The notes beneath the pieces were generated by a model. The model had not been told where the DNA came from, did not search any database, and was given only the letters and a program-made list of their open reading frames with translations. Shown here piece by piece: positions 21,961 to 32,407 of a stretch of 64,000 nucleotides of DNA. The stretch comes from Campanula takesimana (Eukaryota > Streptophyta > Magnoliopsida > Asterales > Campanulaceae). The DNA is taken from contig JAOWBW010001461.1 of NCBI GenBank assembly GCA_026119855.1, positions 186,001-250,000 of the forward strand. The letters are read 5' to 3'. A program made the translations under genes and the position numbers. How positions within the stretch are numbered: position 1 is the first letter of the stretch; every line of letters begins with the position of its first letter.

Positions 21961-23126
21961 GATCAGATTGTCTGATTTTTGGTTGAAATCAGAATTTGGA
22001 ATTTTCGAGAGATCCAACAAAACCAGTAACAGAACCAGTCCAGACTTGCTGATCTGGAATGGGTTTTGGGTAGTTGGTTTATGTGAGGATCTTGGGGTTT
22101 GATTTTCCTATTTGTTTTAGTCTTGTGATTCTAAGATTGGTTCAAGGTTTGGATGGCTAATCTGCGTTCATCGAGATTGTGTTTCCCAAACTTGATCGCA
22201 ATCAAAGTTTCAAAGATAAAACGAAGTTAGAATTATGAAGAGTTCATAATTGCTAAAATTGAGAAACAAAGTTCTTGATTCAATGATTGGAGATCCATGT
22301 GGAATTGTGAATGCAATTGGCCTACGTTCATCGAGACCATCTATTGCTTAGTTTCGGCCACATGGACTACTTTCTTGGTTTCTTGAATTAGTGCGGGATT
22401 GTGGTTGCCTAATGGCTTAGTTCGACCGCACTTCTTGTTGTCTTGATTTGGAGATAATGACCAAAGTTGAAATAGTCTCATCCTCATAATTATAGAGAAA
22501 CTAATGACACATAAATACCATGCTTAAATTAATGGAGATTAATTTAAATGGCTAAACTTGATGTGTAACATGTTTATATTATGTGCTCATAAATGTGTTA
22601 TATGCTATATGTGATGAACCTTCAAAGAAAGTTTTAAGTCCTTTTGCCATGCCATGATTAAAACACTTGTTTATACATGAGTAATTTTATGTGGGCTCGC
22701 CAAAGCGAGGTGCATTGATTTTATTCATGTTTGAGCAAGATGAGTGAATAAGAGTTTCCTATGCGTTTAAAATGGTTGGACTTAATTAAGCGTCAAAACA
22801 GTTTTGGGCTTAAGGCAAAGATGAGATTTAACATGCTTTTTGAAATTGGATTTCTTAAAGAATCTCATGAAAATAACTGAGAGTCATATGAGATATGATT
22901 GACAAGAGTTGTCTACCTAATTGATTTAATTCTGAGCGGTGCACCAAAGCGTACTCAAAATTAGATTAAAGCGGGATCTCAACCCATTTAAATTATACTA
23001 TACATTGGATGTATAAAGAAGGTTGTATAATTTGGTGGGAGTATTTTGTTTTAAAATACATTATTTATCTCTTTAATGAAAACCGGTACTTATTAAATTT
23101 TGGAAATTTTTGCATATTTGTAGATA

Positions 23127-26100
23127 ATGACTAATAACACTCAATCAATGTCGTTGCGATCGATCCTTGAGAAGGATAAGCTCGAAGAGAATGGTACCAA
23201 CTTTATGGATTGGATCCGTAGCATAAGAATTGTTCTTAGGCAAGAAGATAAGTTGTACATTCTCGATGGGCCTCTCCCCGCTGAACCACCGCCTACTGCC
23301 CCTAGGGTAGAAAGAGACAATTACAAGAAACATCGTAATGATTCTAGAGATGTAAGTTGTCTCATGCTTGCTGCTATGTGTTCAAAACTCCAACAAAGTT
23401 TGGAACATTTGGAAGCCTATGAGATAGGCGTAGAGTTGAGAACCATGTTTCAAGAGCAAGCTAGGCAAGAGAGGTACAAGACCATTGTTGCATTCACTAC
23501 TAGTAAAATGAATGAAGGGCAACAAGTGAGTCCTCACTTTCTTAAAATGAAAGGTTATGTAGAGCACCTTGAGAAACTTGGCTATCCAATCCCATTGGAG
23601 CTAGCCACGGATCTCATTCTTAATTCATTACCTAAAAGTTATAATCAGTTTGTGATGAATTATAACATGCATGGAATGGATAAGAATCTCTCTGAGTTGC
23701 ATGGGATGCTCAAAACTGCAGAGATGAAAATTATGGAGAAAGGTTCTCCCGTGCTCTTGGTTCATGATGGGAAGAAGCCTGGTGCCAAAGGCAAGGGTAA
23801 GGCAAAAGTTTTCAAACCCAAGATAAGCAAGGCAAAGGTTGCCAAGGCTTCTGAGGCAAAACCCGATACACAAAAGGATGCAATTTGTTTCCATTGTCAA
23901 GAAATTGGTCATTGGAAACGTAATTGCAAGGCTTTCTTGGAAGAGCAAAAGAAGAAGAAGAGCAGCAAGGCTGCGTCGACTTCAGGTATCTATATGATAG
24001 ATATTCTCCTTTCTACCACTGATTCTTGGGTATTGGATACCGGATGTGGTTCTCACATTTGTCTAAATGTGCAGGGACTAAAGAATAGGAGACTGCTTAA
24101 AGAAGGTGAAGTAGATCTACGCGTGGGGAATGGAGCAAGAGTTGCTGCATTAGCCGTAGGGACTTATGAAGTCACTTTACCTTCCGGATTAATTCTTGTT
24201 TTGAACAATTGTTATTATGTTCCGGATTTAAGCAGAAATATTATTTCAATTTCTTGTTTGGATAATGAAGGTTTTAAGTTTCTTATTGAGAATAAGAAAT
24301 TTTCTATTTATTTAAATGATGTGCTTTATGGTATTGCTAATTCATCTAATGGCCTTTATATCTTGGATGTCAAGAATGAAAATAATGTCTATCATGTAAA
24401 TAAGAAATCTAAACCTAATGATGTAAATCATACTTATTTGTGGCATTGCCGTCTTGGTCATATTAATGAGAAGCGTATCTCAAAACTCCATGGGGACGGA
24501 CTTTTGGGTTCATGTGACTTAGAGTCATATGATACTTGTGAGTCGTGTCTTCTTGGAAAAATGACTAAGACACCTTTTACCAAGTTGGGTGAAAGGGCAA
24601 GCGACTTATTGGGGTTGATACATTCCGATGTATGCGGACCATTAAGTAGCAATGCTAGGGGAGGATTTCAATACTTCATAACCTTCACTGATGATTATAG
24701 TAGATTTGGGTATGTTTACCTAATGAAACATAAGAGTGAAGCATTTGAGATATTTAGAATATTTCAAAATGAAGTAGAAAAACAACTTGGCAAAAGTATT
24801 AAAGCACTTCGATCAGATCGTGGTGGTGAATACTTAAGTCAAGAATTTGATGATCATCTAAAGAATTGTGGAATAGTTTCACAATTGACTCCACCCGGAA
24901 CACCACAATGGAATGGTGTGTCCAAGAGGAGGAATCGGACTTTGTTAGACATGGTTCGATCAATGATGAGTCAAGTTGATCTTCCAATATCCTTTTGGGG
25001 TTACGCTCTAGAAACCGCTGCTTTCACACTAAATCGTGTTCCAACTAAATCGGTTCAAAAGACTCCATATGAGATGTGGAGCGGAAAGAAGCCTTGTCTA
25101 TCTTTCATGAAGATTTGGGGTTGTGAAGTTTTTGTCAAAAGACTTATCTCAGACAAACTTGCACACAAATCTGATAAATGTATTTTCGTGGGATATCCTA
25201 AGGAAACTAAAGGATATTACTTTTACAACCGAGAGGACAACAAAGTGTTTGTTGCCCGAACTGGTGTCTTTCTAGAGAAAGAGTTTCTCTCCAAAGAAAT
25301 CAGTAGGAGTAAAATAAATCTTGAAGAAATTCAAGACCCAGAAAACATCATTGAACCAATAGTGGAACAAGAACAAGAACCACAAGGAGTTGTGGAACCT
25401 GTTCAAAATACACAAGTAACTCGCAGATCTAGTAGGTTACGATCCGAGCCCGAGAGATATGGATTTCTCGTAACGGATAGTAATGAGGTAGAAATCATTG
25501 AGAATGATGAACCGTCAACCTACCAAGAGGCGATGTCTTCTCCTGATTCTGACAAGTGGCTTGGAGCCATGGAATCCGAATTGCAATCCATGCAAGACAA
25601 TCAAGTTTGGAATTTGATTGATGCGCCCGAAGGTGTAAAAACCATAGGATGCAAATGGGTCTTCAAGAAGAAGACTGACATGGATGGGAAGGTGCATAGT
25701 TACAAAGCTAGGCTTGTAGCGAAGGGTTATAGGCAAGTTCATGGTATTGACTATGATGAGACCTTTTCACCCGTAGCAATGATCAAGTCTATAAGAATTT
25801 TGCTTGCCATTGCCGCATATCATGACTATGAAATATGGCAGATGGACGTCAAAACCGCTTTCCTGAATGGAAAACTCCAAGAGGATGTGTATATGACACA
25901 ACCAGAAGGTTTTGAACAAGATTCTAAGGTATGCAAATTGCAGAGATCCATCTATGGATTGAAGCAAGCTTCTAGGAGTTGGAATCTCCGTTTTGATGAA
26001 TCGGTCAAAGAGTTTGGTTTCATCAAGAACGAAGATGAGCCTTGTGTATACAAGAAGATTAGTGGGAGCATAGTGCTATTCCTTATTTTATATGTGGATG

Positions 26101-27083
26101 ACATATTGCTCATTGGAAACGACATTCCTACACTTCAGTCTGTGAAGACTTGGTTAGGAAAGTGCTTCGCAATGAAAGATATGGGTGAAGCCGCATATAT
26201 TCTTGGCATTAAGATCTATAGAGATAGATCAAGGAGGCTACTTGGTTTAAGCCAAAGTACATACATTGACAAGGTCATTAGAAGATTCCGTATGGAAAAT
26301 TCTAAGAGAGGAACCTTGCCCGTGTTACATGGAGTTTCTCTAAGCAAGACTCAATGTCCTAAGACAAAATATGAGCGTGAGAAAATGAATGATGTTCCAT
26401 ATGCTTCGGCAATTGGGTCCATCATGTATGCCATGATTTGTACTAGGCCGGATGTATCTTATGCTTTGAGCATGACAAGTAGATACCAATCCGACCCTGG
26501 CGAAAATCACTGGATAGCTGTAAAAGCGATTCTTAAGTACTTGAGAAGGACTAAAGACTCGTTTTTGGTCTATGGAGGAATGGAAGATGATCTCATTGTA
26601 AATGCTTACACGGATGCAAGCTTCCAAACTGACAAAGATGATAGCCGATCGCAATCGGGTTTTGTGTTTATGTTAAATGGTGGAGCTGTAAGCTGGAAGA
26701 GTTCCAAGCAAAGTACAACCGCTGATTCTACAACAGAAGCTGAGTATATTGCTGCATCGGATGCTGCAAAAGAAGCTGTTTGGATTAAGAAGTTCATAAC
26801 TGAACTTGAAGTGGTTCCTAGCATTGCTAATCCAATAGACCTTTATTGCGATAATAATGGTGCTATTGCTCAAGCAAAGGAACCAAGAGCACATCAGAAA
26901 TCCAAACACATACTTAGGCGTTTTCATATCATTCGAGAGATCGTTGATAGGGGAGACGTAAATATATGCAGAGTACCTACTGATGACAATGTTGCGGACC
27001 CGCTAACAAAGGGACTTCCACAAGCTAAACATGATGGTCATGTTAGGTCCATGGGTATTAGATACATGGGAGATTGGGCCTAG
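23127..27083 (+). CDS. Copia-A gag-pol polyprotein, integrase Glu replaced by Lys
   Basis: 1318 codons, one open frame. The gag core is followed by zinc knuckle CFHCQEIGHWKRNC (residues 254-267), protease WVLDTGCGSH (Asp304), the GAG-pre-integrase segment (HCRLGH...CESCLLGK) and integrase with Asp501 (IHSDVCGP) and Asp564 (RSDRGGEY). At residue 600, where the DD35E Glu belongs, this copy has Lys (GVSKRRNRT); Copia-B has GVSERRNRT. RT has YVDDILLIG (989-997), and RNase H has YTDASFQTD and DNNGAIAQAKEPRAHQK. The start follows the long leader, and the stop abuts the polypurine tract. With Lys600 strand transfer should fail, so a new insertion would need integrase from a sibling, or the change arose after insertion. 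Confidence 0.95.
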   Translation: MTNNTQSMSLRSILEKDKLEENGTNFMDWIRSIRIVLRQEDKLYILDGPLPAEPPPTAPRVERDNYKKHRNDSRDVSCLMLAAMCSKLQQSLEHLEAYEIGVELRTMFQEQARQERYKTIVAFTTSKMNEGQQVSPHFLKMKGYVEHLEKLGYPIPLELATDLILNSLPKSYNQFVMNYNMHGMDKNLSELHGMLKTAEMKIMEKGSPVLLVHDGKKPGAKGKGKAKVFKPKISKAKVAKASEAKPDTQKDAICFHCQEIGHWKRNCKAFLEEQKKKKSSKAASTSGIYMIDILLSTTDSWVLDTGCGSHICLNVQGLKNRRLLKEGEVDLRVGNGARVAALAVGTYEVTLPSGLILVLNNCYYVPDLSRNIISISCLDNEGFKFLIENKKFSIYLNDVLYGIANSSNGLYILDVKNENNVYHVNKKSKPNDVNHTYLWHCRLGHINEKRISKLHGDGLLGSCDLESYDTCESCLLGKMTKTPFTKLGERASDLLGLIHSDVCGPLSSNARGGFQYFITFTDDYSRFGYVYLMKHKSEAFEIFRIFQNEVEKQLGKSIKALRSDRGGEYLSQEFDDHLKNCGIVSQLTPPGTPQWNGVSKRRNRTLLDMVRSMMSQVDLPISFWGYALETAAFTLNRVPTKSVQKTPYEMWSGKKPCLSFMKIWGCEVFVKRLISDKLAHKSDKCIFVGYPKETKGYYFYNREDNKVFVARTGVFLEKEFLSKEISRSKINLEEIQDPENIIEPIVEQEQEPQGVVEPVQNTQVTRRSSRLRSEPERYGFLVTDSNEVEIIENDEPSTYQEAMSSPDSDKWLGAMESELQSMQDNQVWNLIDAPEGVKTIGCKWVFKKKTDMDGKVHSYKARLVAKGYRQVHGIDYDETFSPVAMIKSIRILLAIAAYHDYEIWQMDVKTAFLNGKLQEDVYMTQPEGFEQDSKVCKLQRSIYGLKQASRSWNLRFDESVKEFGFIKNEDEPCVYKKISGSIVLFLILYVDDILLIGNDIPTLQSVKTWLGKCFAMKDMGEAAYILGIKIYRDRSRRLLGLSQSTYIDKVIRRFRMENSKRGTLPVLHGVSLSKTQCPKTKYEREKMNDVPYASAIGSIMYAMICTRPDVSYALSMTSRYQSDPGENHWIAVKAILKYLRRTKDSFLVYGGMEDDLIVNAYTDASFQTDKDDSRSQSGFVFMLNGGAVSWKSSKQSTTADSTTEAEYIAASDAAKEAVWIKKFITELEVVPSIANPIDLYCDNNGAIAQAKEPRAHQKSKHILRRFHIIREIVDRGDVNICRVPTDDNVADPLTKGLPQAKHDGHVRSMGIRYMGDWA

Positions 27084-27097
27084 GGCAAGTGGGAGAT
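27084..27097 (+). other. Copia-A polypurine tract
   Basis: GGCAAGTGGGAGAT lies directly between the polyprotein stop and the 3' LTR start. Confidence 0.85.
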
Positions 27098-28589
27098 TGT
27101 TGGTAGTGGTGCCCTAGGCACGTTTAATGAACGTTGTAATTGTTATCATTTATTTCATATCAATAAAGAGATGTTTTGATTATTATTGTTGTTCATGTTT
27201 ACTTATAATAATCCCCGTCCCTAGTACTTGTTAAGCACTAGTATAAAGGCTAAATGGTCATGGGATGATCATGTTAGATTTATGGGTACTTGTTTGGAAC
27301 AAGGTACTGGACATGACCCGCTCTATGAGATTTATGTCATGGTCTATGTCGTACATATATCTCATATTAGTTATGTCATTTGAATCCTTAGACATGAAGT
27401 TATTATAGTCTTCCACTTGATGAACATTATGTTTGACATATTCAAACGCTACTTTTAACCGAGTAGTTATAAAGGGTATGATTGGTATAATCGGAATCCC
27501 GTTGGGAAGAATAATAAGCTAAATGGATTTGTCCCTCCTCGGAGAGATGTCAAGCTTGGGCCACTCGTAGGAATGATGTTGATGAAATGTTCGGCCGGAC
27601 TCAGATGAATTGATTGGATCAATGTCATTTGGATTATCAACATATTCGGAATCGAGAAAGTATTGAACAAAACAAGTTGACTGTTTGACCATGACTTGTG
27701 TTCAATGACATCGTGGACAAAGGGATTGTGACATATTCTAAAGGAATGCGAACTTGTATCTAGTTATACTATTTGGGTAGGTATGACGGTTTGCTAGAAC
27801 CTAATCATATCTTATGGGATCATGTTTGAGCTCATTGCCAACTTAGTATAATCCTAGAGGGTCACACACAATAGAACGAATCTTTAAAAGGGACTATATT
27901 GGAATTTTGGAAATTCTGGACATTCTGAAGAGTGGGCGACCGCACAGTATTGACTGGGCGGCCGCACACTTAGGACAGTTTTGTACCAGTTTTGCTTCAG
28001 ATAGTTGTGCGACCGCACAGATGATTTTGGGCGGCCGCACAGTGCTGTCGGGTGGCAGATTCCTAATTTGATTTGGAAACGAATTTTGGAAGGATTTTGA
28101 CACAAGTTTCCTATTTGGAATAGGTCATACTTGTGTATAAAAGACCAAATTCGGCCAGCACTCTAGGCCAATGATTTTGTGAGTCTCAAAGAGTTTGAGA
28201 GAGGGTTTATTTTGTTCCAAGACATTCTTGGTTGAGGAACAAAATAATACACAAAATAAATTCCATATAGTTCTTTTGATTGTGAAAAAGTGTTTCACAA
28301 TTTGGTCTAGCAACCAAGATCAAAGAAGCTCCTTTGATATTCGTTCGAAGTGTGGATACCGCTAGAGGGTGAAAATCATCATCTTCAAAGTTCGTGTTCA
28401 AGCTTTGTGATCGTGATCAAGTCTTCAAACCTCCACCAAAGACCAAGAGAATTTGATAGCCATCAAGGGTTAGTTTATTCCTTTATTCCTATGCTGTATT
28501 TGATTTAATCGTATGAACGGATCCATGGCTTTGGGTTTCAAAATTTTAAATGCTAAATTCCGCTGCGCATGTTACATCGAAACCCAACA
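27098..28589 (+). repeat. Copia-A 3' LTR
   Basis: 1492 bp. By eye it differs from the 5' LTR only at three positions (AATGAACG for AATAAACG, GGTATAAT for GGCATAAT, TTTGAGAG for TTTTAGAG). Confidence 0.95.
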
Positions 28590-31088
28590 CTGATAACTTC
28601 GAAAATCCCTCTACGAACCTTCTATAGTAACCAGCTAAACCCAAGTAACTCCTTATTTCGGTTACTGTAGTCGGTCTTTCCCAATCCATTATTGCCTCCA
28701 CCTTTGTCGGATCCACAGAAATTCCCTCTTTCGACACTACGTGTCCCAAAAATGCTACTTTCTCCAACCAGAATTCACGTTTCTTAAACTTCGCGTATAA
28801 TTTCTGTCTCCTCAAAATTTCTAACACTATCCTCAAATGTTCAGCATGTTCCTCCTTTGTCTTCGAGTATGCCAAAATATCATCAATGAATACTATCACA
28901 CATTTGTCTAAGTACTCCTGAAATATTCTATTCATCAACTCCATGAATGCGGCTGGTGCGTTAGTTAACCCAAATGGCATCACGACAAACTCATAATGCC
29001 CATACCTCGTCCTAAACGCTGTCTTCGCCACATCTTCATCCTTGACCCTCAGCTGATGATATCCGGATCTAAGATCAATCTTTGAAAAATAATAGGCTCC
29101 TCTCAATTGATCAAACAAATCATCAATTCTCGGCAGTGGGTATTGGTTCCTAACCGTCACCTTATTCAACTCTCTATAATCAATACATAGTCTCATAGAT
29201 CCATCTTTCTTCTTCACAAATAGCACCGGTGCACCCCATGGTGATACACTCGGTCTAATCAACCCCTTGTCCAACAGTTCTTGCAACTGCTCCTTCAGTT
29301 CTTTCAACTCTGTTGGAGCCATCCTGTACGGTGCTCTCGAAATAGGTGTGGTTTCTGGTTCTAAATCGATGGAGAACTCTACTTCCCTTACTGGTGGTAC
29401 ACCAGGTAAATCCTCAGGAAATACATCTTGAAATTCATTCACTACTTCAAGTGACTCTAAGGTTACTCCCTTCTCTTCTGTTTCACCTATGTATGCCAGG
29501 AATCCTACACATCCCTTCCTCAACATTTTACGGGCCTTCATCACCGAGATTAAGCCTATCCTCTTCCTCGGCCTTGAACCCATAAATCTTTATTCTTTAC
29601 CTTCTTCTCTTAGGAACGTCACTATTTTCTCTTGACAGTTCACATTAGCTTGATGCAAAGCCAACCAATCCATTCCCAGTATTACGTCGAATTCTGACAT
29701 ATCTAGTTCAATGAGGTCGATACTTACGCTCGTGCCTCCTATCCCTAAGGTGCAGTTTCTATAAGAGGTAGTAATGGGGATAGCGTCTTTAGTAGGTGTA
29801 TCTATTACTAAAGGCATCTCTAAGTTCTCTGGGTGCATTTTTAACTTCCTTGCCACAGCATTACTAACTACTGAATGAGTAGCTCCAGTTTGTACTAATA
29901 CATAAACATTATGAAAATTTAACTGCATCGTACCTGCCACAAGATCTGCATTTACTCCAGCTGCCTTTGCGGTCATGGTGTACATCCTACCACGGCCTCC
30001 ACTGTTTCCTCCTCCGTTGTCCTTATTTCCTGTAGCTGGTTCATCTTTCTTAGGTTCTGGGCACTTCCACTTCGGGTGTCCCACCTTCCTACAGTTATAG
30101 TACTCCCGCTCCTTGTAGAAACAAATTTCTATCTTATGAGCTCCATATCAAATGGTACATTTATCATTGCTGGTGAAACCTTGGCTCTTGCCCTTATTCC
30201 ACTCACGCCTGTTGTCATTGGTGTTCCGACCATTCCCACTATGGCTGTTGTTGGAGTGCTTATTTCCATGACTGCCCTTATCGCGACTGTCATCCACCGC
30301 TTTCCTCTTATTGTTATTGTGGTCTTTACTGCCCTTGTTTCCTTCTGCCTTTTCAGCCACTGTCTTTGCTTTCTCCTCTCGTCGGTTACGATAATTATCC
30401 GACTCCCTCTCCACTATCTTAGCCCTGTCCAGCACCCCTGAATACGTAGTCAGAGCTAACGGTGTGATTCTGTACCGATTTCTATCACTCAATCCTGCTT
30501 CAAATTTCCTTGCTTTTTGTTCTTCAGTATCGAAGAATCTTGCCGCAAACTCTAGCAGATCGGTGAACTTCTCACCATACTCAGCCACTGTCATGTTCCC
30601 TTGCACCAAAGTCAGGAATTCTGCCACCTTGGCGTTCCTTGTGCTTGCAGGATAATATTTCTCGTTAAAGATCGCCTTAAACATAGTCCATATAAGTGCA
30701 GCATCACCATGAGCCACAGCAGCTCGCTTTTCTGCCTCCCACCACGACTGAGCCTTCCCTTTCAGCATGAATGTCGCAAATATCACTTTCTGCTCCTCAG
30801 TGCAGTTCATTGTCTCGAATATGCGTTCTGTACTCTTAATCCAATCCTCGGGCTTCTCCTTAGCTGTGTCCGAGAACGAATCTGGATTCCTCCTTTGGAA
30901 TAACTCAAGCGGGTCACGAAACGGAGCTTGTGGTGGTGGTTGAGCAAGTCCAGCCACAGTCTGACCTATTCCAGCCACAGTCTGTGATAGTGTTTGTAAG
31001 AGATTCACTAGTGCCGGGTCCAACTGCCCGCCTACATAACCGTTGTTGTTGTCACTGCCCTCGCCGTTTCTGTTTTTCTGGTATTCAT
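28590..31088 (-). pseudogene. Chromovirus gag-PR-RT part of internal A
   Basis: N-terminal half of the internal A polyprotein. The ATG at 31086-31088 (MNTR, as in Tekay-C) is out of frame with the following gag (DPALVNLLQ), so a small indel lies between them. Gag shows FATFMLKGKAQSWWE. At the zinc knuckle a TGA (30148-30150) stands where a Cys codon is expected, and a second knuckle Cys is Tyr. The protease has LVQTGATHS instead of LVDTGATHS, losing the catalytic Asp. A TAA at about 29590-29592 replaces a Tyr codon. RT follows with FIDDILAYS, up to the Copia-A insertion after GFSKLS. Several independent lesions show this copy is dead. Confidence 0.9.
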
Positions 31089-31677
31089 CTGCAAAATTTT
31101 CCCTTTCACTTTAGAACAAGTCCGTGCCCTAGGAATGTTCGTCACTACAAGTTATGTGTGGTGTTCGTGTTACAATTAACATTACTATTCTTTTACTAAC
31201 GATTCACTTGTTAGTCTCATCTTGTTCGTAGGTCCTTTGTACTTAGACCATTATTTTGTTCTGGTTAATCTACTTAACCTTTATTCTCCGGTTCCGGAGT
31301 TATTATACTTCATAATTAACAACTGTTTTACTTTGTTGTTTATTACCACTTCATTTCACTAGTCTTATTACTTAACTAGCTTTAACTTACTCCAATGGTC
31401 GTCTTACTTCGTACCATGGTTACGGAGATTATTTCAAATCAATCCGACGTTTTCCCTTGTCTTTTCTTGACAAGTTGACTTTTAGTCTAAACAATAATAG
31501 TCAATCCATAATTCTGGTATTTAAATTAAATAACTAACTTTATTCAACTAAGGTGTGAGATTAAACATCTCAAAATACACCCAAAATTCAACTTAACATA
31601 AGCAAAAAGTCTAATTGCATTACTCCACTAATCATAAAAAAAAATCTATTCCAATAACTATTTTGTAACCAATTGCA
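31089..31677 (-). other. Spacer between leader ORF and gag, internal A
   Basis: About 590 bp between the leader ORF and gag, AT-rich, no ORF recognised. Tekay-C has a spacer of similar length (59267-59873). Confidence 0.6.
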
Positions 31678-32142
31678 TCAATTTCCACATTGTGCGTGCT
31701 CTGCTTCGAGTTGGTCATATTTCTCTTGTAACTCTATCTTCTCTGCCCAAATCTGATAGCTTGACACTCTAAGCTTCTCCTCATACACTTCTTGTTCAGC
31801 TATCTTCTTCTTCAGCTTATTTCCATGCTCTATCTCATCTACTAGTTGTACACTGATACGGTTCCACTCGCGATTAGCTCTAATCACGTGGCTCTCTAGG
31901 CTTTTGACTTTCTCTAGCTGTACTGCTAACTTTCCCTCTACATACATCATGTCCTCATCGCGTCCCCTGATGACATTCTGTAGGCTGCCGACTCCTAGAG
32001 TCTCCTTCCTAAGCTCTCTTTTTGTCTTGCGCAACTCCATAGTTAACTGCTTAATGACATTCTCCTTGGCTTCTATTTCTTCCTTCAGGGTAGCACTGTA
32101 CCTTACAGATTTCATTGGTCTCCTCGGCATGATCCTACACAT
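31678..32142 (-). CDS. Coiled-coil leader ORF upstream of gag (chromovirus A)
   Basis: 154 codons, starting MCRIMPRRPMKSVR, located between the primer-binding site and gag and in the same sense. The frame extends further upstream, but I chose this ATG because Tekay-C has a start at the same place and the same total length. The protein is rich in Glu, Lys, Leu and Val with long helical stretches (IKQLTMELRKTKRELRK, KLKKKIAEQEVYEEKL) and looks like a coiled coil. No zinc finger, signal peptide or membrane segment is visible. By my count 124 of 154 residues agree with the Tekay-C copy. It is not gag or pol. Extra ORFs near gag are known from some plant gypsy elements, but their functions are mostly unknown. 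A spliced leader or a separate transcript could express it. Confidence 0.75.
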   Translation of the reverse strand: MCRIMPRRPMKSVRYSATLKEEIEAKENVIKQLTMELRKTKRELRKETLGVGSLQNVIRGRDEDMMYVEGKLAVQLEKVKSLESHVIRANREWNRISVQLVDEIEHGNKLKKKIAEQEVYEEKLRVSSYQIWAEKIELQEKYDQLEAEHAQCGN

Positions 32143-32393
32143 ACCAACAATAAACTTAATTAGTACATAATCCCAAGATTTCATTATATCATATTTGTAG
32201 AATATAGATAGACATGAAATGAAGAGGTTTCTACTTCCCCAAGTGTATTCATACTTTACGTACATCCCTATTGTTATTCCTAGAGATAGATTTTATCACT
32301 TGAACTTCCTCAAGTAAGATCTTATTCAAGTCAAGTACTAAGTTCTCCCATTAGTCTTAACTTTCAGTTTCTCCCATAAGACCTAAAGCCATT

Positions 32394-32405
32394 GCTCTGA
32401 TACCA
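32394..32405 (-). other. Chromovirus A primer-binding site (tRNA-iMet)
   Basis: TGGTATCAGAGC on the - strand, two bases inside the LTR2 end (ACA-GT-TGGTATC). It shows that LTR2 serves as the 5' LTR of internal A. Confidence 0.92.
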
Positions 32406-32407
32406 AC

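Larger units (their letters stand above)
20085..28589 (+). mobile_element. Copia-A: full-length Ty1/copia element
   Basis: 8505 bp, flanked by CTGAT (20080-20084, 28590-28594) inside the RT/RNase H part of chromovirus A, whose uninterrupted sequence is seen in internal B near 37085. LTRs of 1492 bp each differ by three substitutions in my reading. Primer site, one open polyprotein and polypurine tract are present. By commonly used plant rates this is a very recent insertion. The integrase carries a catalytic Glu-to-Lys change. Confidence 0.95.
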
